Source of the DNA: Streptomyces sp. TP-A0356
GTDB lineage: Bacteria > Actinomycetota > Actinomycetes > Streptomycetales > Streptomycetaceae
Direction of reading: 5' to 3'
Assembly: GCF_001417775.1 (NCBI RefSeq)
Contig: NZ_BBZJ01000031.1
Span: 1 to 64,000, forward strand
Length of the DNA stretch: 64,000 nt
Position 1 is the stretch's first letter. The number at the start of each line of letters is the position of its first letter. A model generated the notes under the pieces. That model saw only the letters and a list, made by a program, of their open reading frames with translations, had not been told where the DNA came from and ran no database searches. The position numbers and the translations under genes were made by a program. Shown here piece after piece: positions 34,601 to 43,488 of this stretch.

Positions 34601-36007
34601 TCAGGAGCCGGTGACCAAGGTCAGCTTGTCATCAGAGAGTATCTGGTAAATGGGGACGTAGTACGTTCCTCCGTAGCAGTATGCAGTCTTGACGAGGGAG
34701 TGCTGCTGTTCTGTCGACGGGCAGTCGATTTGGTACTTGTTTGCGGTGATCGTCCCGCGCGCCTCGTCCGCAGTCCAGTTGTTCGCACCTGCGAACACCG
34801 GTCCGCCGCTGTCGCCGTCCTGCGCGGCGATGTCTTGGGTCCAGGGAGTGATCTGGGTCGCAAGGTCCGTAATGGGACGGTAGTTCCCGTTCGATCCGGT
34901 GACACCGATGTCGGTCTGCTGGATCTGCACATTGCAGTGGACACCGGAGTTCGCACCGTCAGTGCAGACGTAGTCACCGACGTTGTTGTGCTGCCAGCCG
35001 ATAAGCGGCTTCGCATAAATGGACGACAGGTCGGGGAGGCCGTCGAAGAGATAGCCCCCCACCGCGTGCGAGGTCGGGTAGAGCAAATCCGTGTCGTCGG
35101 GGATACTTGTGTTGGGGACGGGGAAGGATTGGCCGATCTGGGTGCCAGCGCCCCACGTGCTCCACGGTTGGTCACCAACGCAGTGATCGGCCACTGTGAG
35201 CATGTACGAGCTACCGTTCGTGACGGGGAAGCCGGTGGTACAGATCGCGGTGGTCGGGCTCTTGATTGCGGAGCCGCCATACCATGGCGAGGAGTCGGAC
35301 TGACGCGAGAGATCCTTACTCAGCGGCTGATAGGAGATCTTCGTGTTGATGCCGGTCAAGTGGTCGGTTGCCGCCTTGACTTTGCTCGACCGGTCCTTCC
35401 GGGCCTGGGAACTCAACGGGTCTACCAGGTCGCGCTTTTGGACGCCCCGATCCTCGTCGTAGCCGATCTCCAGCCCGCTGCCGTCGACGGCCGGAGCAAT
35501 GCTCGTGATACGGAGCGGCGTCGCCGTGGACGCGACATGCAGCCCCATCGGCTTCCCGCCCCGCAGCAGCTTGTTTCGGGCCGCATGGAGCTCGGCCTTG
35601 GAGTACCGGGCGGACACGACGTCTGCTGTCACGCCCGCAGGGAGGTGGGCGAGGATGTCCCGCACGCGCTGCGGCGGGGCGCCCTTCCAGTACAGGCGGA
35701 TGTGGTTCTTGTCCGGGCTGACGACGATCTCCGTGAAGCCGGGGATCTTGGCGCGCGCGGACTCCGAAAGGCCGTCCGTGATCTGGCCTGCGATCTTGTC
35801 GAGGAGCTGCTGCCGGTTCGATCTCGCGATGGCCTGCGGATCGAGCTTGTCCATACCCATACTGGGCGCCAGCGTGAAGGGCTTGGCGGTCGGACCCGCC
35901 GGCTGGGGGGCGGCTCCGGCCGTCGGGGTGCCGGCGATGGTCGCCGCCGCGACCATCATTGCGGATGAGATGAGCCAAATGCCTCGAATAGCCGTGCTGC
36001 GGTTCAT
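34601..36007 (-). CDS. Secreted chymotrypsin-fold serine protease
   Basis: 468 aa with a Sec signal peptide (IRGIWLISSAMMVAAATIAG, cleavage near TAGAA-PQP), a propeptide-like region of about 200 residues (LDPQAIARSNRQQLLDKIAG, AKIPGFTEIVVSPDKNHIRL) and a protease domain. The triad is visible: His in MLTVADHCVG, Asp in PDDTDLLYPTS, Ser in AQDGDSGGPVFAG. ATG at 36,007 has GGAGGG upstream. Likely an exported protease processed by loss of its prodomain, like the alpha-lytic protease group. It is cargo of the Tn554-like element. Confidence 0.85.
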   Translation of the reverse strand: MNRSTAIRGIWLISSAMMVAAATIAGTPTAGAAPQPAGPTAKPFTLAPSMGMDKLDPQAIARSNRQQLLDKIAGQITDGLSESARAKIPGFTEIVVSPDKNHIRLYWKGAPPQRVRDILAHLPAGVTADVVSARYSKAELHAARNKLLRGGKPMGLHVASTATPLRITSIAPAVDGSGLEIGYDEDRGVQKRDLVDPLSSQARKDRSSKVKAATDHLTGINTKISYQPLSKDLSRQSDSSPWYGGSAIKSPTTAICTTGFPVTNGSSYMLTVADHCVGDQPWSTWGAGTQIGQSFPVPNTSIPDDTDLLYPTSHAVGGYLFDGLPDLSSIYAKPLIGWQHNNVGDYVCTDGANSGVHCNVQIQQTDIGVTGSNGNYRPITDLATQITPWTQDIAAQDGDSGGPVFAGANNWTADEARGTITANKYQIDCPSTEQQHSLVKTAYCYGGTYYVPIYQILSDDKLTLVTGS

Positions 36008-36404
36008 GCGCGCCCTCCTGCGAGAAGTGCATGTGTTGCTTGTGAGCAGCCGGGGAGAGCTGATCACGTCACATGTCGATCTTGGAGGGCGATTTTCGGC
36101 CAACATCAAGTCACCTCGATTTTCGAAGTGCTGACGTACCGTCAGGGGATAGCTCGCCTGGGTGATGGGTGGCCGTCGGCCCACCTCGGTGGCAGAGAGC
36201 AAGGAAGCACCAGCGGTGCTTGCGTCGCCTGCAGGGTGCGGTCGGGTACTGAAACTTTCTGAATGTCTCCGAGGCGAGAGGCCGTGTGGCTGTCTGGCCC
36301 GTTCATGGGCGGGCTGTGGTAGGCAGGGGTGGTGATCAGCCGACTCCCACATTGACCAGCAACTCGACTCCTTCCGTGCGGCGTTGTCCAGAAATGAGGT
36401 GTCG

Positions 36405-36956
36405 ATGGAGGTGCTGGAGCGGGCCGCAACGTTGGATCTGCCCGGGTGGGATGTGGCGGCAGGGTGCCTGTTCCAGACCGTTTGGAACGTGGTCACGGAC
36501 AGGCCGCCGACCAACGGCATCAAGGACTACGACATCATCTACTTCGACAACGGTGATCTGTCCTGGGAGGCCGAAGACGCGGTGATCAAGGCTGGTCGAG
36601 AGATCTTCGCCGACCTGTCCGCGGAGGTGGAAATCCGCAACGAGGCACGGGTTCACCTCTGGTATGAGGACAAGTTCGGAGTCGTGTGCCCGCCGTATGA
36701 GTCCACGGAGGCGGCGATCGACAGCTTCGCTGCGACAGCGTGCTGCCTGGGAGTTCGTCTGGAGACCGAGGGACGGTGGCGCGTGTATGCGCCGCATGGA
36801 CTTTCCGACCTGTTCAACCTCGTCCTCCGCCCGAACCCGGTGCTTGCCCCGCGGTCGGTCTATGAGGCGAAGTCAGCGCGATGGCGCGAGGAATGGCCCG
36901 AGCTCACCGTGTTGGACTGGCCTTCGAGTGCCACGACAACCTCATCCGGCGTCTGA
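36405..36956 (+). CDS. Nucleotidyltransferase-like protein (DUF925 type)
   Basis: 183 aa: DVAAGCLFQTVWNVVTDRPP and GIKDYDIIYFDNGDLSWEAE, with the DYDIIYFD acidic motif where metal-binding Asp residues sit in NTase-fold proteins, and WYEDKFGVVCPPYESTEAAI further on. Matches my memory of the DUF925 family (PF06042). ATG at 36,405 follows GAGG. The frame is open 69 bp upstream, so a longer product is possible. Substrate unknown. Confidence 0.75.
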   Translation: MEVLERAATLDLPGWDVAAGCLFQTVWNVVTDRPPTNGIKDYDIIYFDNGDLSWEAEDAVIKAGREIFADLSAEVEIRNEARVHLWYEDKFGVVCPPYESTEAAIDSFAATACCLGVRLETEGRWRVYAPHGLSDLFNLVLRPNPVLAPRSVYEAKSARWREEWPELTVLDWPSSATTTSSGV

Positions 36957-37021
36957 CCGCGGCTGCGTAGGCGGCCCGGTCTGCAGTGGGGACTTGCGCA
37001 GTCGTTCGCCCATCGCGCAAG

Positions 37022-37124
37022 CACTGAGCCTCCTCCAACTTGGAACCCGCAGGTCATCGGGGCTGGCTTGAGTCAGTGATCTTGTACTTGTACTGGTCGA
37101 GGGCGGACTTCAAAATAGTGGATC
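37022..37124 (+). repeat. Long inverted repeat, copy 1
   Basis: 103 bp, the reverse complement of copy 2 at 38,031-38,133 with 92 of 103 positions equal by my count. It flanks the secreted-protein gene at 37,245 on the left. Confidence 0.85.
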
Positions 37125-37244
37125 TTCACTGGGTACGGGCGGCCCCGACCCATTCCGAACTCGCTACACTGTGCGCCATCGTGTCGCGGCGTGCTGGTTG
37201 GGAGCGGCTGCGCTTGCTGGGGACCACTGGCGGAAGAAGGAACC

Positions 37245-37919
37245 ATGCGGCGCGCTGTTGCTCTGACGCTCTGTTCGGGGATGTTGGCTGCCACTGCGGC
37301 GTGCGCCGGCTCCTCGCTGGGGAACTCGGCGGCGCCGCAGACGCCGTCTGCCGGCGCCACGTCCGTGTCCTCGGCCAGCAGCAGGAGCCCGAGCGGCGGC
37401 GTGACCGCCTCATGCCCGGATGGCGTGCAGGTCCAGAGCGCGGCCTCACCTGCTGCGGGCAGTGGCACTTCCGGCGACACCGCGCAGGCAGAGGCACTTG
37501 CACAGGCCGTCGGCGATGAGGAGTTCAACGTTGCGTACTCGGACATTTTCGGCACGGTGATCGACGGCTACACCCCGGGTCGGGTGGCGTTGTGTGTCAC
37601 GGACGTGGCGCGCGGAAGGCTGCTCGCGCAGGCGGCCAAGCGCGCCCACCCGGCCGTCAACCTCAACCGGCTCGACATCCTTCCTTGCCGCTACTCCGAC
37701 CGGACACTGCAGGCGGCCGTCCGCGGGCTCATGGCGCACAACCGCCCGACGATTGCAGGGTTTCCCGTCTACCAGCTCGGCCCGGCCGCGGACCATTCCG
37801 GCATCCAACTGCAGACCAGCCAGGCAGGCAGCGCCTCAGCGGCCTTGCGTCGCTACCTCACCTCGCAGCTGGGCGGCATCGCCTTCACCGTCGTCAAGGG
37901 TGAGCAGGCGGCTGGATGA
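37245..37919 (+). CDS. Secreted or lipoprotein-like protein
   Basis: 224 aa. N-terminus MRRAVALTLCSGMLAATAAC then AGSS: a signal peptide with a possible but weak lipobox (TAAC). A Ser/Gly/Pro-rich linker follows, then a domain DEEFNVAYSDIFGTVIDGYT, VALCVTDVARGRLLAQAAKR, SDRTLQAAVRGLMAHNRPTI. No family is recognised. ATG at 37,245 follows GGAAGAAGGA. The gene sits exactly between two 103-bp inverted repeats, as if it were a cassette. Confidence 0.6.
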   Translation: MRRAVALTLCSGMLAATAACAGSSLGNSAAPQTPSAGATSVSSASSRSPSGGVTASCPDGVQVQSAASPAAGSGTSGDTAQAEALAQAVGDEEFNVAYSDIFGTVIDGYTPGRVALCVTDVARGRLLAQAAKRAHPAVNLNRLDILPCRYSDRTLQAAVRGLMAHNRPTIAGFPVYQLGPAADHSGIQLQTSQAGSASAALRRYLTSQLGGIAFTVVKGEQAAG

Positions 37920-38030
37920 GGCAACCGTTCCCCCGCCCACCCGACAGAGTCGTCCCATCCCCGCCATACAGTCGGAGAGGTCAGCGGGGCGAACCCGGCG
38001 GCGTCGTTGGAGAGCGGGCTCACCATGGGA

Positions 38031-38133
38031 GATCCGCTATCTCGACGTCCGCCCGCGACCAGTACGAGTACAAGATCACTGACTCGTGGCAGCCCCGATG
38101 ACCTGCGGGTTCGAAGTTGGAGGAGGCTCACTG
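38031..38133 (-). repeat. Long inverted repeat, copy 2
   Basis: 103 bp, inverted match of copy 1 (about 89 percent identity). The most conserved part is CAAGATCACTGACTC and the GGAGGAGGCTCA end, which lies outermost from the enclosed gene. Confidence 0.85.
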
Positions 38134-38310
38134 ATCGGGCGGCCGGGCCAGCCGCCGGGAAAGAGCCAGCGAGAGTCAGGCTGGAGGAGTAGGGCATGGC
38201 TGCGGCGGACGGCAGGTTGTCGACGGGCCAAGTCGTCAAGGGGGTTGCTTTGGATATCGGCGTGTGGAACCTGTGCTTCGCGTTTGAGTACGAAGAGGAG
38301 TGTGGAGCCG

Positions 38311-39005
38311 GTGGACCAGGTGCGTGAGGTTGTGGCGGGGAACCGCTATCCGGGCCGGGGCGTGCTGTGGGCGAGGACGCTCAGCGGCGGGCTGTGCGGT
38401 GGATACTTCCTGACCGGACGCAGTGCGGCCTCCAAAGCGCGCGCCGTGCGCCGTGGCGAGGGGGAACTGATCGTCGCGCCGACCGGTGGGTCCGAACACG
38501 ATCCGCTTCGGCACTACGTCACGGCCCGCGAGCGGGGTGGGTGGCTGGTTTTCGGCAACGGCGAGCAGGTCGCCGTGGTGTCGGACCGGCTGCAGGAGGA
38601 TCAAAGACCGGTCGACGCGCTGGGCGGGCTGGAGTACGAGCCCGATCCGCCGATCTTCACGCCCCGTATCACCGTGGTGGCGGACGTCCATTCGGGACAG
38701 GCGGCGTGGTTCGGTGCTGCGCGGCGGAGCCGCGGGGTCGGACGGCGGCTGACGTGCTGACGCTCGCGGTCAGGGATCTGGGGCCGGGAGACGCTGTGCT
38801 GATGACGACGTATCACTCCGATGGTGCCTCGGTCGCGACCGGCGAGCCGTTCTTCGAAGCCCGGACCGAGGCAGCTGACCAGGACGAACTGCTGGAAGAG
38901 CTCTGGGGTACCCTCACCCCCGAGCTCCGCGTGGCGGTGGCGGTCTTTGAGCCGGGACGGCTGGCCGATGCCGCCATCCGCCACGAGGCATCTGCTTGGG
39001 TGTGA
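38311..39005 (+). pseudogene. IMP cyclohydrolase-like protein (PurO type), frameshifted
   Basis: N-terminal frame: REVVAGNRYPGRGVLWARTL, SGGLCGGYFLTGRSAASKAR, GGLEYEPDPPIFTPRITVVA. The NxYPGRG and FTPRI motifs are those of the archaeal-type IMP cyclohydrolases (PF07826), which close the last ring of purine synthesis. About position 38,740 the frame shifts; the second frame continues LTLAVRDLGPGDAVLMTTYH and ends EASAWV at 39,005. GTG at 38,311 was chosen for the GGAG 6 nt upstream; GTG at 38,302 is an alternative. It abuts tnpC with no gap, tail to tail. Confidence 0.75.
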
Positions 39006-39587
39006 TCACCCATCGGGAGAGGCGAGTTGGGCTTCGAGGTCTGCGACGCGGCGGTCTTGGAAGCGGAGGTTGGAGCGGGCGGCCTTGAGCCGTTCGTCGA
39101 GGGTGCGGTTGTCGGCGGCGAGCTGCCGGAGCCGTTGCTTGAGGGCGGTGTTCTCGGTGTTGATCCGCTGGATGGCCTCCTCGGTCCACTCAGCTTCCAA
39201 GTCCCGGACTTGTCCGAGGAGTTCGCCCATGCGGGTGCGCTGGGTGCGGATCTCGGCGTGGGCGGCCTTGAGAGCCTCTTCGGCGTTCAGCGCGCGTTCA
39301 CGCCAGGATGCCTCGCGCTCGTCGTCCTGCTCGACGAGCATCCCCGGCCGTCGTTCGCCGGCCTCCGTCATCGCCGAAGCAATGGCGGCCCGGGCTTCGG
39401 GGTTGTCATAGAGGAAGGTGCGTGAGACGTCTGCGCGGCGGGCGACGGCGGCGACGCTGACCTGGGCCTTCTCGCGCCGCAGTCGGGCGATGGCCTTGTG
39501 AACGCGTTGGAGGGCGGCTTCGGTCTTCTGACGGCGGGCCGCCAGGGCCGCGGCCGTGCGCGGTGCAGGGACGGCGGCGTTGGTCAT
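39006..39587 (-). CDS. tnpC: TnpC-like protein of the Tn554-like element (DUF6262 type)
   Basis: 193 aa. The N-terminal half holds a small HTH-like region (RREKAQVSVAAVARRADVSR, TFLYDNPEARAAIASAM). The C-terminal half is a long coiled coil (EALKAAHAEIRTQRTRMGEL, EEAIQRINTENTALKQRLRQ, ADNRTLDERLKAARSNLRFQ). In Tn554 the TnpC protein aids TnpA/TnpB and influences orientation. ATG at 39,587 overlaps the tnpB stop (ATGA), which fixes this start rather than an in-frame codon upstream. Confidence 0.8.
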   Translation of the reverse strand: MTNAAVPAPRTAAALAARRQKTEAALQRVHKAIARLRREKAQVSVAAVARRADVSRTFLYDNPEARAAIASAMTEAGERRPGMLVEQDDEREASWRERALNAEEALKAAHAEIRTQRTRMGELLGQVRDLEAEWTEEAIQRINTENTALKQRLRQLAADNRTLDERLKAARSNLRFQDRRVADLEAQLASPDG

Positions 39588-42208
39588 GCGATGTCCTGTT
39601 CCGGCTCGATGTCCTCGCTTGTGCACGTATCGCTGTACTCACGCTCCTCGTCGGTGCCCGCGTCGGCGAGGTCGGCGGCCCGGAAGGCGGTGGACCACAC
39701 GCGATGGAAGTAGTCCTGGGGTTTGCGCAGGTCCAGGGCGAGGGCGTCGTCGAGGAGGCCCAGGCCGGCCAGGGCCTTTTCCAGGCCGTCGATAGCGCGG
39801 GCGGTGGGTTCCAAGTAGCGGTGGAGGTAGTCGGCGGTGGCGTCGTCGGGGGCGCCTTCGGCCAGCAGCCGCCACTGCTCGCGCTTGCGCCGCCAGTAGA
39901 GCAGGTCGGCGCCCGAGAGGACGAACTTGTCGCAGTTGTGGCAGTCGAGGTTGAAGGGGCAGGCCCCGCCGTTGACTACGGGTTGGAAGGTGCAGAAGCC
40001 GCCCTCGGCGGGGGTACTGCGGCGGGACAGGTCGATGGCGAGGGCCTGAGCCTGCTCGCGGGTGAGCGGGGTGGTGTCGCTGGTGAGGAGTTCGCCGGGG
40101 TTTTCGGTGCCGGGTCCGGCGACCCACACGTGCTGGAGGACGTTGTCCAGGTCCGACTGGGTCAGATGGACGTAGTGCTCGGCCATGCGGTCGGAGACCT
40201 GGCCGAGGTAGCGGCGGATGTGGGTCAGGGTCGCGCCGTGCCGCAGCAGCCGGGTGGCCAGCGTGTGCCGGGCCTGGTGGGCGACGTAGTGACCATCGAG
40301 GTCGAGGTCGGCGAGCCAGGCGCGGAACCCGGTGTGGAACCAGGTGTAGGACAGGGCGCGGCGGCCGTCGGGGTTGAGGATGTCGGTGGGGAACAGGGCC
40401 AGGCGGGCGCGCTCGGCAGCAGTGGGCGGGCGACCGGCGTGGCGGTCGGCGAACCGGGAGAGGGTTTTTTGGCGGCGTTCTTCGAGCCGGTCCAGGAGAT
40501 GCTCGGGGATGCGGACGGCCGCGTTCAGGTTGCCGACCTTGGTCTGGTCGTGCCAGAGGAGGGGCAGCCCGCCGTAGCGGCCGATGCAGTCCAGGCGGAG
40601 CTGGATGACCTCGCTGGCGCGTCGGCCGGTGACGATGATGGTCTCCCACACGTCCCGCAGGCCCCGGTCGTGCGGGTCGTAGCCGTCTGCGAGCTGCTGC
40701 AGGTTGGCCTCGTCCGCAAGCGCGCGGGCGACCTGGTCGGGGAAGGGGTTGCGGCTGCGGGGCGTGCCCGGGCCGCCGACCGGCATGGCGGCGATGAAGG
40801 CGCGGTCCAGGCCGATCTGCTCGGCGCTGCCGCTGTCCAGCATGCCGCGCAGAAGGGACCGGCCGTAGTTGAACACCATGCGGCGCGCGTTCTCGGTGAC
40901 CTTCGCCCTTTTGCCGTCCAGGCGGGCCTGTCCGCGGAAGGCGAGGCCCAGGCGTTCGCGGTTGCGCAGGTCCGCGGCGAAGCGGTGTGCATGCTCGCCG
41001 CGCAGCACGGTGGGGTCGTGGCCGCCGCCCGGCGCTTCGGCCTCCAAGAGCGCGGACAGTTCGGCGGCGGCGCGGCGTACGAAGTCCACCGGCTGGGCGC
41101 TGCGCGGGCAGGTGGGTGAGCGCAGCACGTCGGCGATGTGGTCCCACAGAAGGTCGCGCAGCCACCGCTGGGCGATGCAGGTCAGGTCGACGTAGCTGGA
41201 GCGGCCCGGGAAGCGCACCCCGAAGTGCTCGGTCTCGATGTAGCCGGCATCCCGGGTCTCGGAGGGGGTGAAGTAGACCTTCCGCAGGGCCTGTTGCATC
41301 TCCTGGACCATGCGCTGGTGGTAGGCGCGGCGGAAGACGGACGGGTCCAGGCCGGCCAGGGACGCCACGTCGCGGCGCTGGCACTCGTCCGCGAGCGACT
41401 GCACCCACGTCAGGTGCCACACGGCGACGGGCTGCAGGCCGTGGACATACATGCCCCGCTGCAACTCCGCCCGCAGCAAGGGCCGCAGCCCGCGCAGGTT
41501 GACCGTCCCGGTGCGGTGCACCGGCAGCTGAGCGCGGCACCAGGCGCGGAAGGCGACTTCGTCCTCGCAGGTCACCGGGACAGGGCGATCACGGCGCTCG
41601 TAGGTGGCGAAGAAGTTCTTTGGCAGCTTCGCCCCGCCCGGGCGCCCGGCCCGTATGTAGCCGCGCTCGTGCGCGCCGCACAACCCCAGCGGCGAGGCGG
41701 CCAGTTCGTCGCACACGTCCGCATGGCACTCACCGTAGCCGGGCAGCGACGGCTGGTCGGCCAGCCACCGCTCGAACTCCGCCTCATCCCCGCCGGGGTG
41801 CCGCTTCAGGTGGCCAAGCCACCGGTTGCGGTGCCGGAAGCACAGCACCAGCTGCAGGCTGAACGCCGGCCGCTGCGGGCAGATCCGGCACATCATCGCC
41901 TCCGGCATCTCCGTGGCCGGCAGCGGCTGCGCGGTTCGCAGGAACTGAGCCCGGGTCATCCCACGCGCCTCCGCCTCCTGCCACTGCTCGGCGTGCACCG
42001 AGCACATCGCGTAGCGCCGCCAGCGGGGCCGCGCGCAGTCGACGACCGTGCAGCTCCACGGATAGACCGGGTGCGTCGGCGGGATCTTCAGCACCCCGCC
42101 GCGCAGCACCGGGTCGAACTCGGGCCCGTTGATCAGCGCGGTGAGCACCTCCAGCCGGTCCCGTCGCGTGCGGGCATCCTGCTGCGGCAGCAGCGACGGC
42201 GCCGTCAC
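39584..42208 (-). CDS. tnpB: TnpB-like tyrosine recombinase, 874 aa
   Basis: Large tyrosine recombinase. The catalytic part is at about residues 530-690: IIVTGRRASEVIQLRLD (Arg I), HYVAHQARHTLATRLLRHGA (the HxxR box) and YLGQVSDRMAEHYVHLTQSD (the Tyr nucleophile). A cysteine-rich C-terminus follows (GGACPFNLDCHNCDKFVLSG). The N-terminal 300 residues contain several CxxC-like motifs. It overlaps tnpA by 4 bp (ATGA at 42,208) and tnpC likewise. Family role: strand exchange with TnpA during excision and insertion of the element. Confidence 0.85.
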   Translation of the reverse strand: MTAPSLLPQQDARTRRDRLEVLTALINGPEFDPVLRGGVLKIPPTHPVYPWSCTVVDCARPRWRRYAMCSVHAEQWQEAEARGMTRAQFLRTAQPLPATEMPEAMMCRICPQRPAFSLQLVLCFRHRNRWLGHLKRHPGGDEAEFERWLADQPSLPGYGECHADVCDELAASPLGLCGAHERGYIRAGRPGGAKLPKNFFATYERRDRPVPVTCEDEVAFRAWCRAQLPVHRTGTVNLRGLRPLLRAELQRGMYVHGLQPVAVWHLTWVQSLADECQRRDVASLAGLDPSVFRRAYHQRMVQEMQQALRKVYFTPSETRDAGYIETEHFGVRFPGRSSYVDLTCIAQRWLRDLLWDHIADVLRSPTCPRSAQPVDFVRRAAAELSALLEAEAPGGGHDPTVLRGEHAHRFAADLRNRERLGLAFRGQARLDGKRAKVTENARRMVFNYGRSLLRGMLDSGSAEQIGLDRAFIAAMPVGGPGTPRSRNPFPDQVARALADEANLQQLADGYDPHDRGLRDVWETIIVTGRRASEVIQLRLDCIGRYGGLPLLWHDQTKVGNLNAAVRIPEHLLDRLEERRQKTLSRFADRHAGRPPTAAERARLALFPTDILNPDGRRALSYTWFHTGFRAWLADLDLDGHYVAHQARHTLATRLLRHGATLTHIRRYLGQVSDRMAEHYVHLTQSDLDNVLQHVWVAGPGTENPGELLTSDTTPLTREQAQALAIDLSRRSTPAEGGFCTFQPVVNGGACPFNLDCHNCDKFVLSGADLLYWRRKREQWRLLAEGAPDDATADYLHRYLEPTARAIDGLEKALAGLGLLDDALALDLRKPQDYFHRVWSTAFRAADLADAGTDEEREYSDTCTSEDIEPEQDIA

Positions 42209-43383
42209 TTCGTCTCACCCCAGACGGTAGGGAGGGCGGCGTCGAAGACCGGGTCGTGGACATCGACGTGTCCGTAGACCTCATCCACCATCGCGGCCGA
42301 GGCCCAGCCGCCGGCGTCCCGGGCGATCAAAAGGTTGCCGTCGGCGGCGTCGAGAACCGCGGAAATGAACGAGTGCCGGAAGGCATGGGGTTTCACCATC
42401 CCGAGTCCGGCGCGTTTCCCGGCCCGGCCGAGCATCCGCCGGGCGCCGACCGGTGCCCACGGCTGTCCGGTATCGGCGCCGTGCAGCTGGACCAGGAGCA
42501 TGCCGTGCCCGGCGCCGCGCGGGTACTCGGTGGTGACGTACTCGAAGTAGGTGTGCACCATCGCCGGGCTGACCCGCTTGATCAGCCCGCCGGTCACGAT
42601 GCCGTGCTCGACCCGCCAGGGGTGCTTGGTCTTGGCCTCGGCCCGGTTCGGATTGCCGGGCCGGTGGCAGACGTGCAGGTGAGGGGCGCGGCACTCGCCG
42701 CAGGCCGCGTTCTCCCGCAGGTGCAGGTCGACCAGGTGCAGCCCGCACAGCTCACCGATCCTCAAGCCCCCGTCGGCGAGCCAGGTGATCACCAGCCGGT
42801 CCCGGGCGGCGTTCACCATCTCCAGCAGCCTCACCCGGGCGCCGTCCGGAAGCATCTTCGGATGCCGGCGGTGCGGGCCCTTCGGCGCCAGCGGGTTGGT
42901 GGGCAGCGACGACTTCACATGGCCGAGGAACGAACGGCGCCGGTCCACCCGCGACGGCAGCCGGGACGTGTCGAGCTTCTTACCGAGCTCCCCGTTCACA
43001 CCGAGGGAGGACTGGTGCAGGTAGAAGCCCTTCAGGCAAGCCGCCGCGGTCGACAACGCGGACCGGCCGTAGGGGCGCTTGCCGACCCGCCACGGCTCGC
43101 CGAGCAGCATGCGGACCTCTGCACCCACCAGACCCATGTACCGTTCCAGGTCGCGCAGTTGGACCGCGGCGAAGGCCAGGCACTCCCGCTCCAGCCACCG
43201 CAGGTGGTCCACCAGCAGATACGCGTACGTCCTCTGCGTTCCCGAACCATCATGCAGACGCAGGAACCGGTCCGCCTCCGCATGGACCGTCCCCTCGGGC
43301 CACACGATCGTCCACGACCGCCGCCCGTCCTTCTGCTCGATCTGCTGGACTCGCAAGTCCCCGACCACAACATGCCGTGCCAC
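42205..43383 (-). CDS. tnpA: TnpA-like tyrosine recombinase
   Basis: Tyrosine recombinase of about 392 aa with all catalytic boxes: LADGGLRIGELCGLHLVDLH (Arg I), TKHPWRVEHGIV (Lys region), MVKPHAFRHSFISAVLDA (HxxR) and GGWASAAMVDEVYGHVDVHD (Trp and Tyr). GTG at 43,383 follows GGAGGACGA and is preferred; ATG at 43,410 or 43,461 would add 9 or 26 residues. The gene starts within 120 bp of the element end, as in Tn554, and is the first of three translationally coupled genes. Confidence 0.85.
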   Translation of the reverse strand: MARHVVVGDLRVQQIEQKDGRRSWTIVWPEGTVHAEADRFLRLHDGSGTQRTYAYLLVDHLRWLERECLAFAAVQLRDLERYMGLVGAEVRMLLGEPWRVGKRPYGRSALSTAAACLKGFYLHQSSLGVNGELGKKLDTSRLPSRVDRRRSFLGHVKSSLPTNPLAPKGPHRRHPKMLPDGARVRLLEMVNAARDRLVITWLADGGLRIGELCGLHLVDLHLRENAACGECRAPHLHVCHRPGNPNRAEAKTKHPWRVEHGIVTGGLIKRVSPAMVHTYFEYVTTEYPRGAGHGMLLVQLHGADTGQPWAPVGARRMLGRAGKRAGLGMVKPHAFRHSFISAVLDAADGNLLIARDAGGWASAAMVDEVYGHVDVHDPVFDAALPTVWGETK

Positions 43384-43488
43384 TCGTCCTCCGTACCGAC
43401 TCCAGAACATGACAGACGCCCCGGACACGGTCGGTAAACAAGCCGGAGACGACCTGGTCACAGTCCCAGACGGACATCACGGTCAGGA

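Noticed and set aside
39563..41119. 518-aa frame on + inside tnpB
   Set aside because: Repetitive Val/Gly/Glu sequence, antisense to a gene with intact recombinase motifs.
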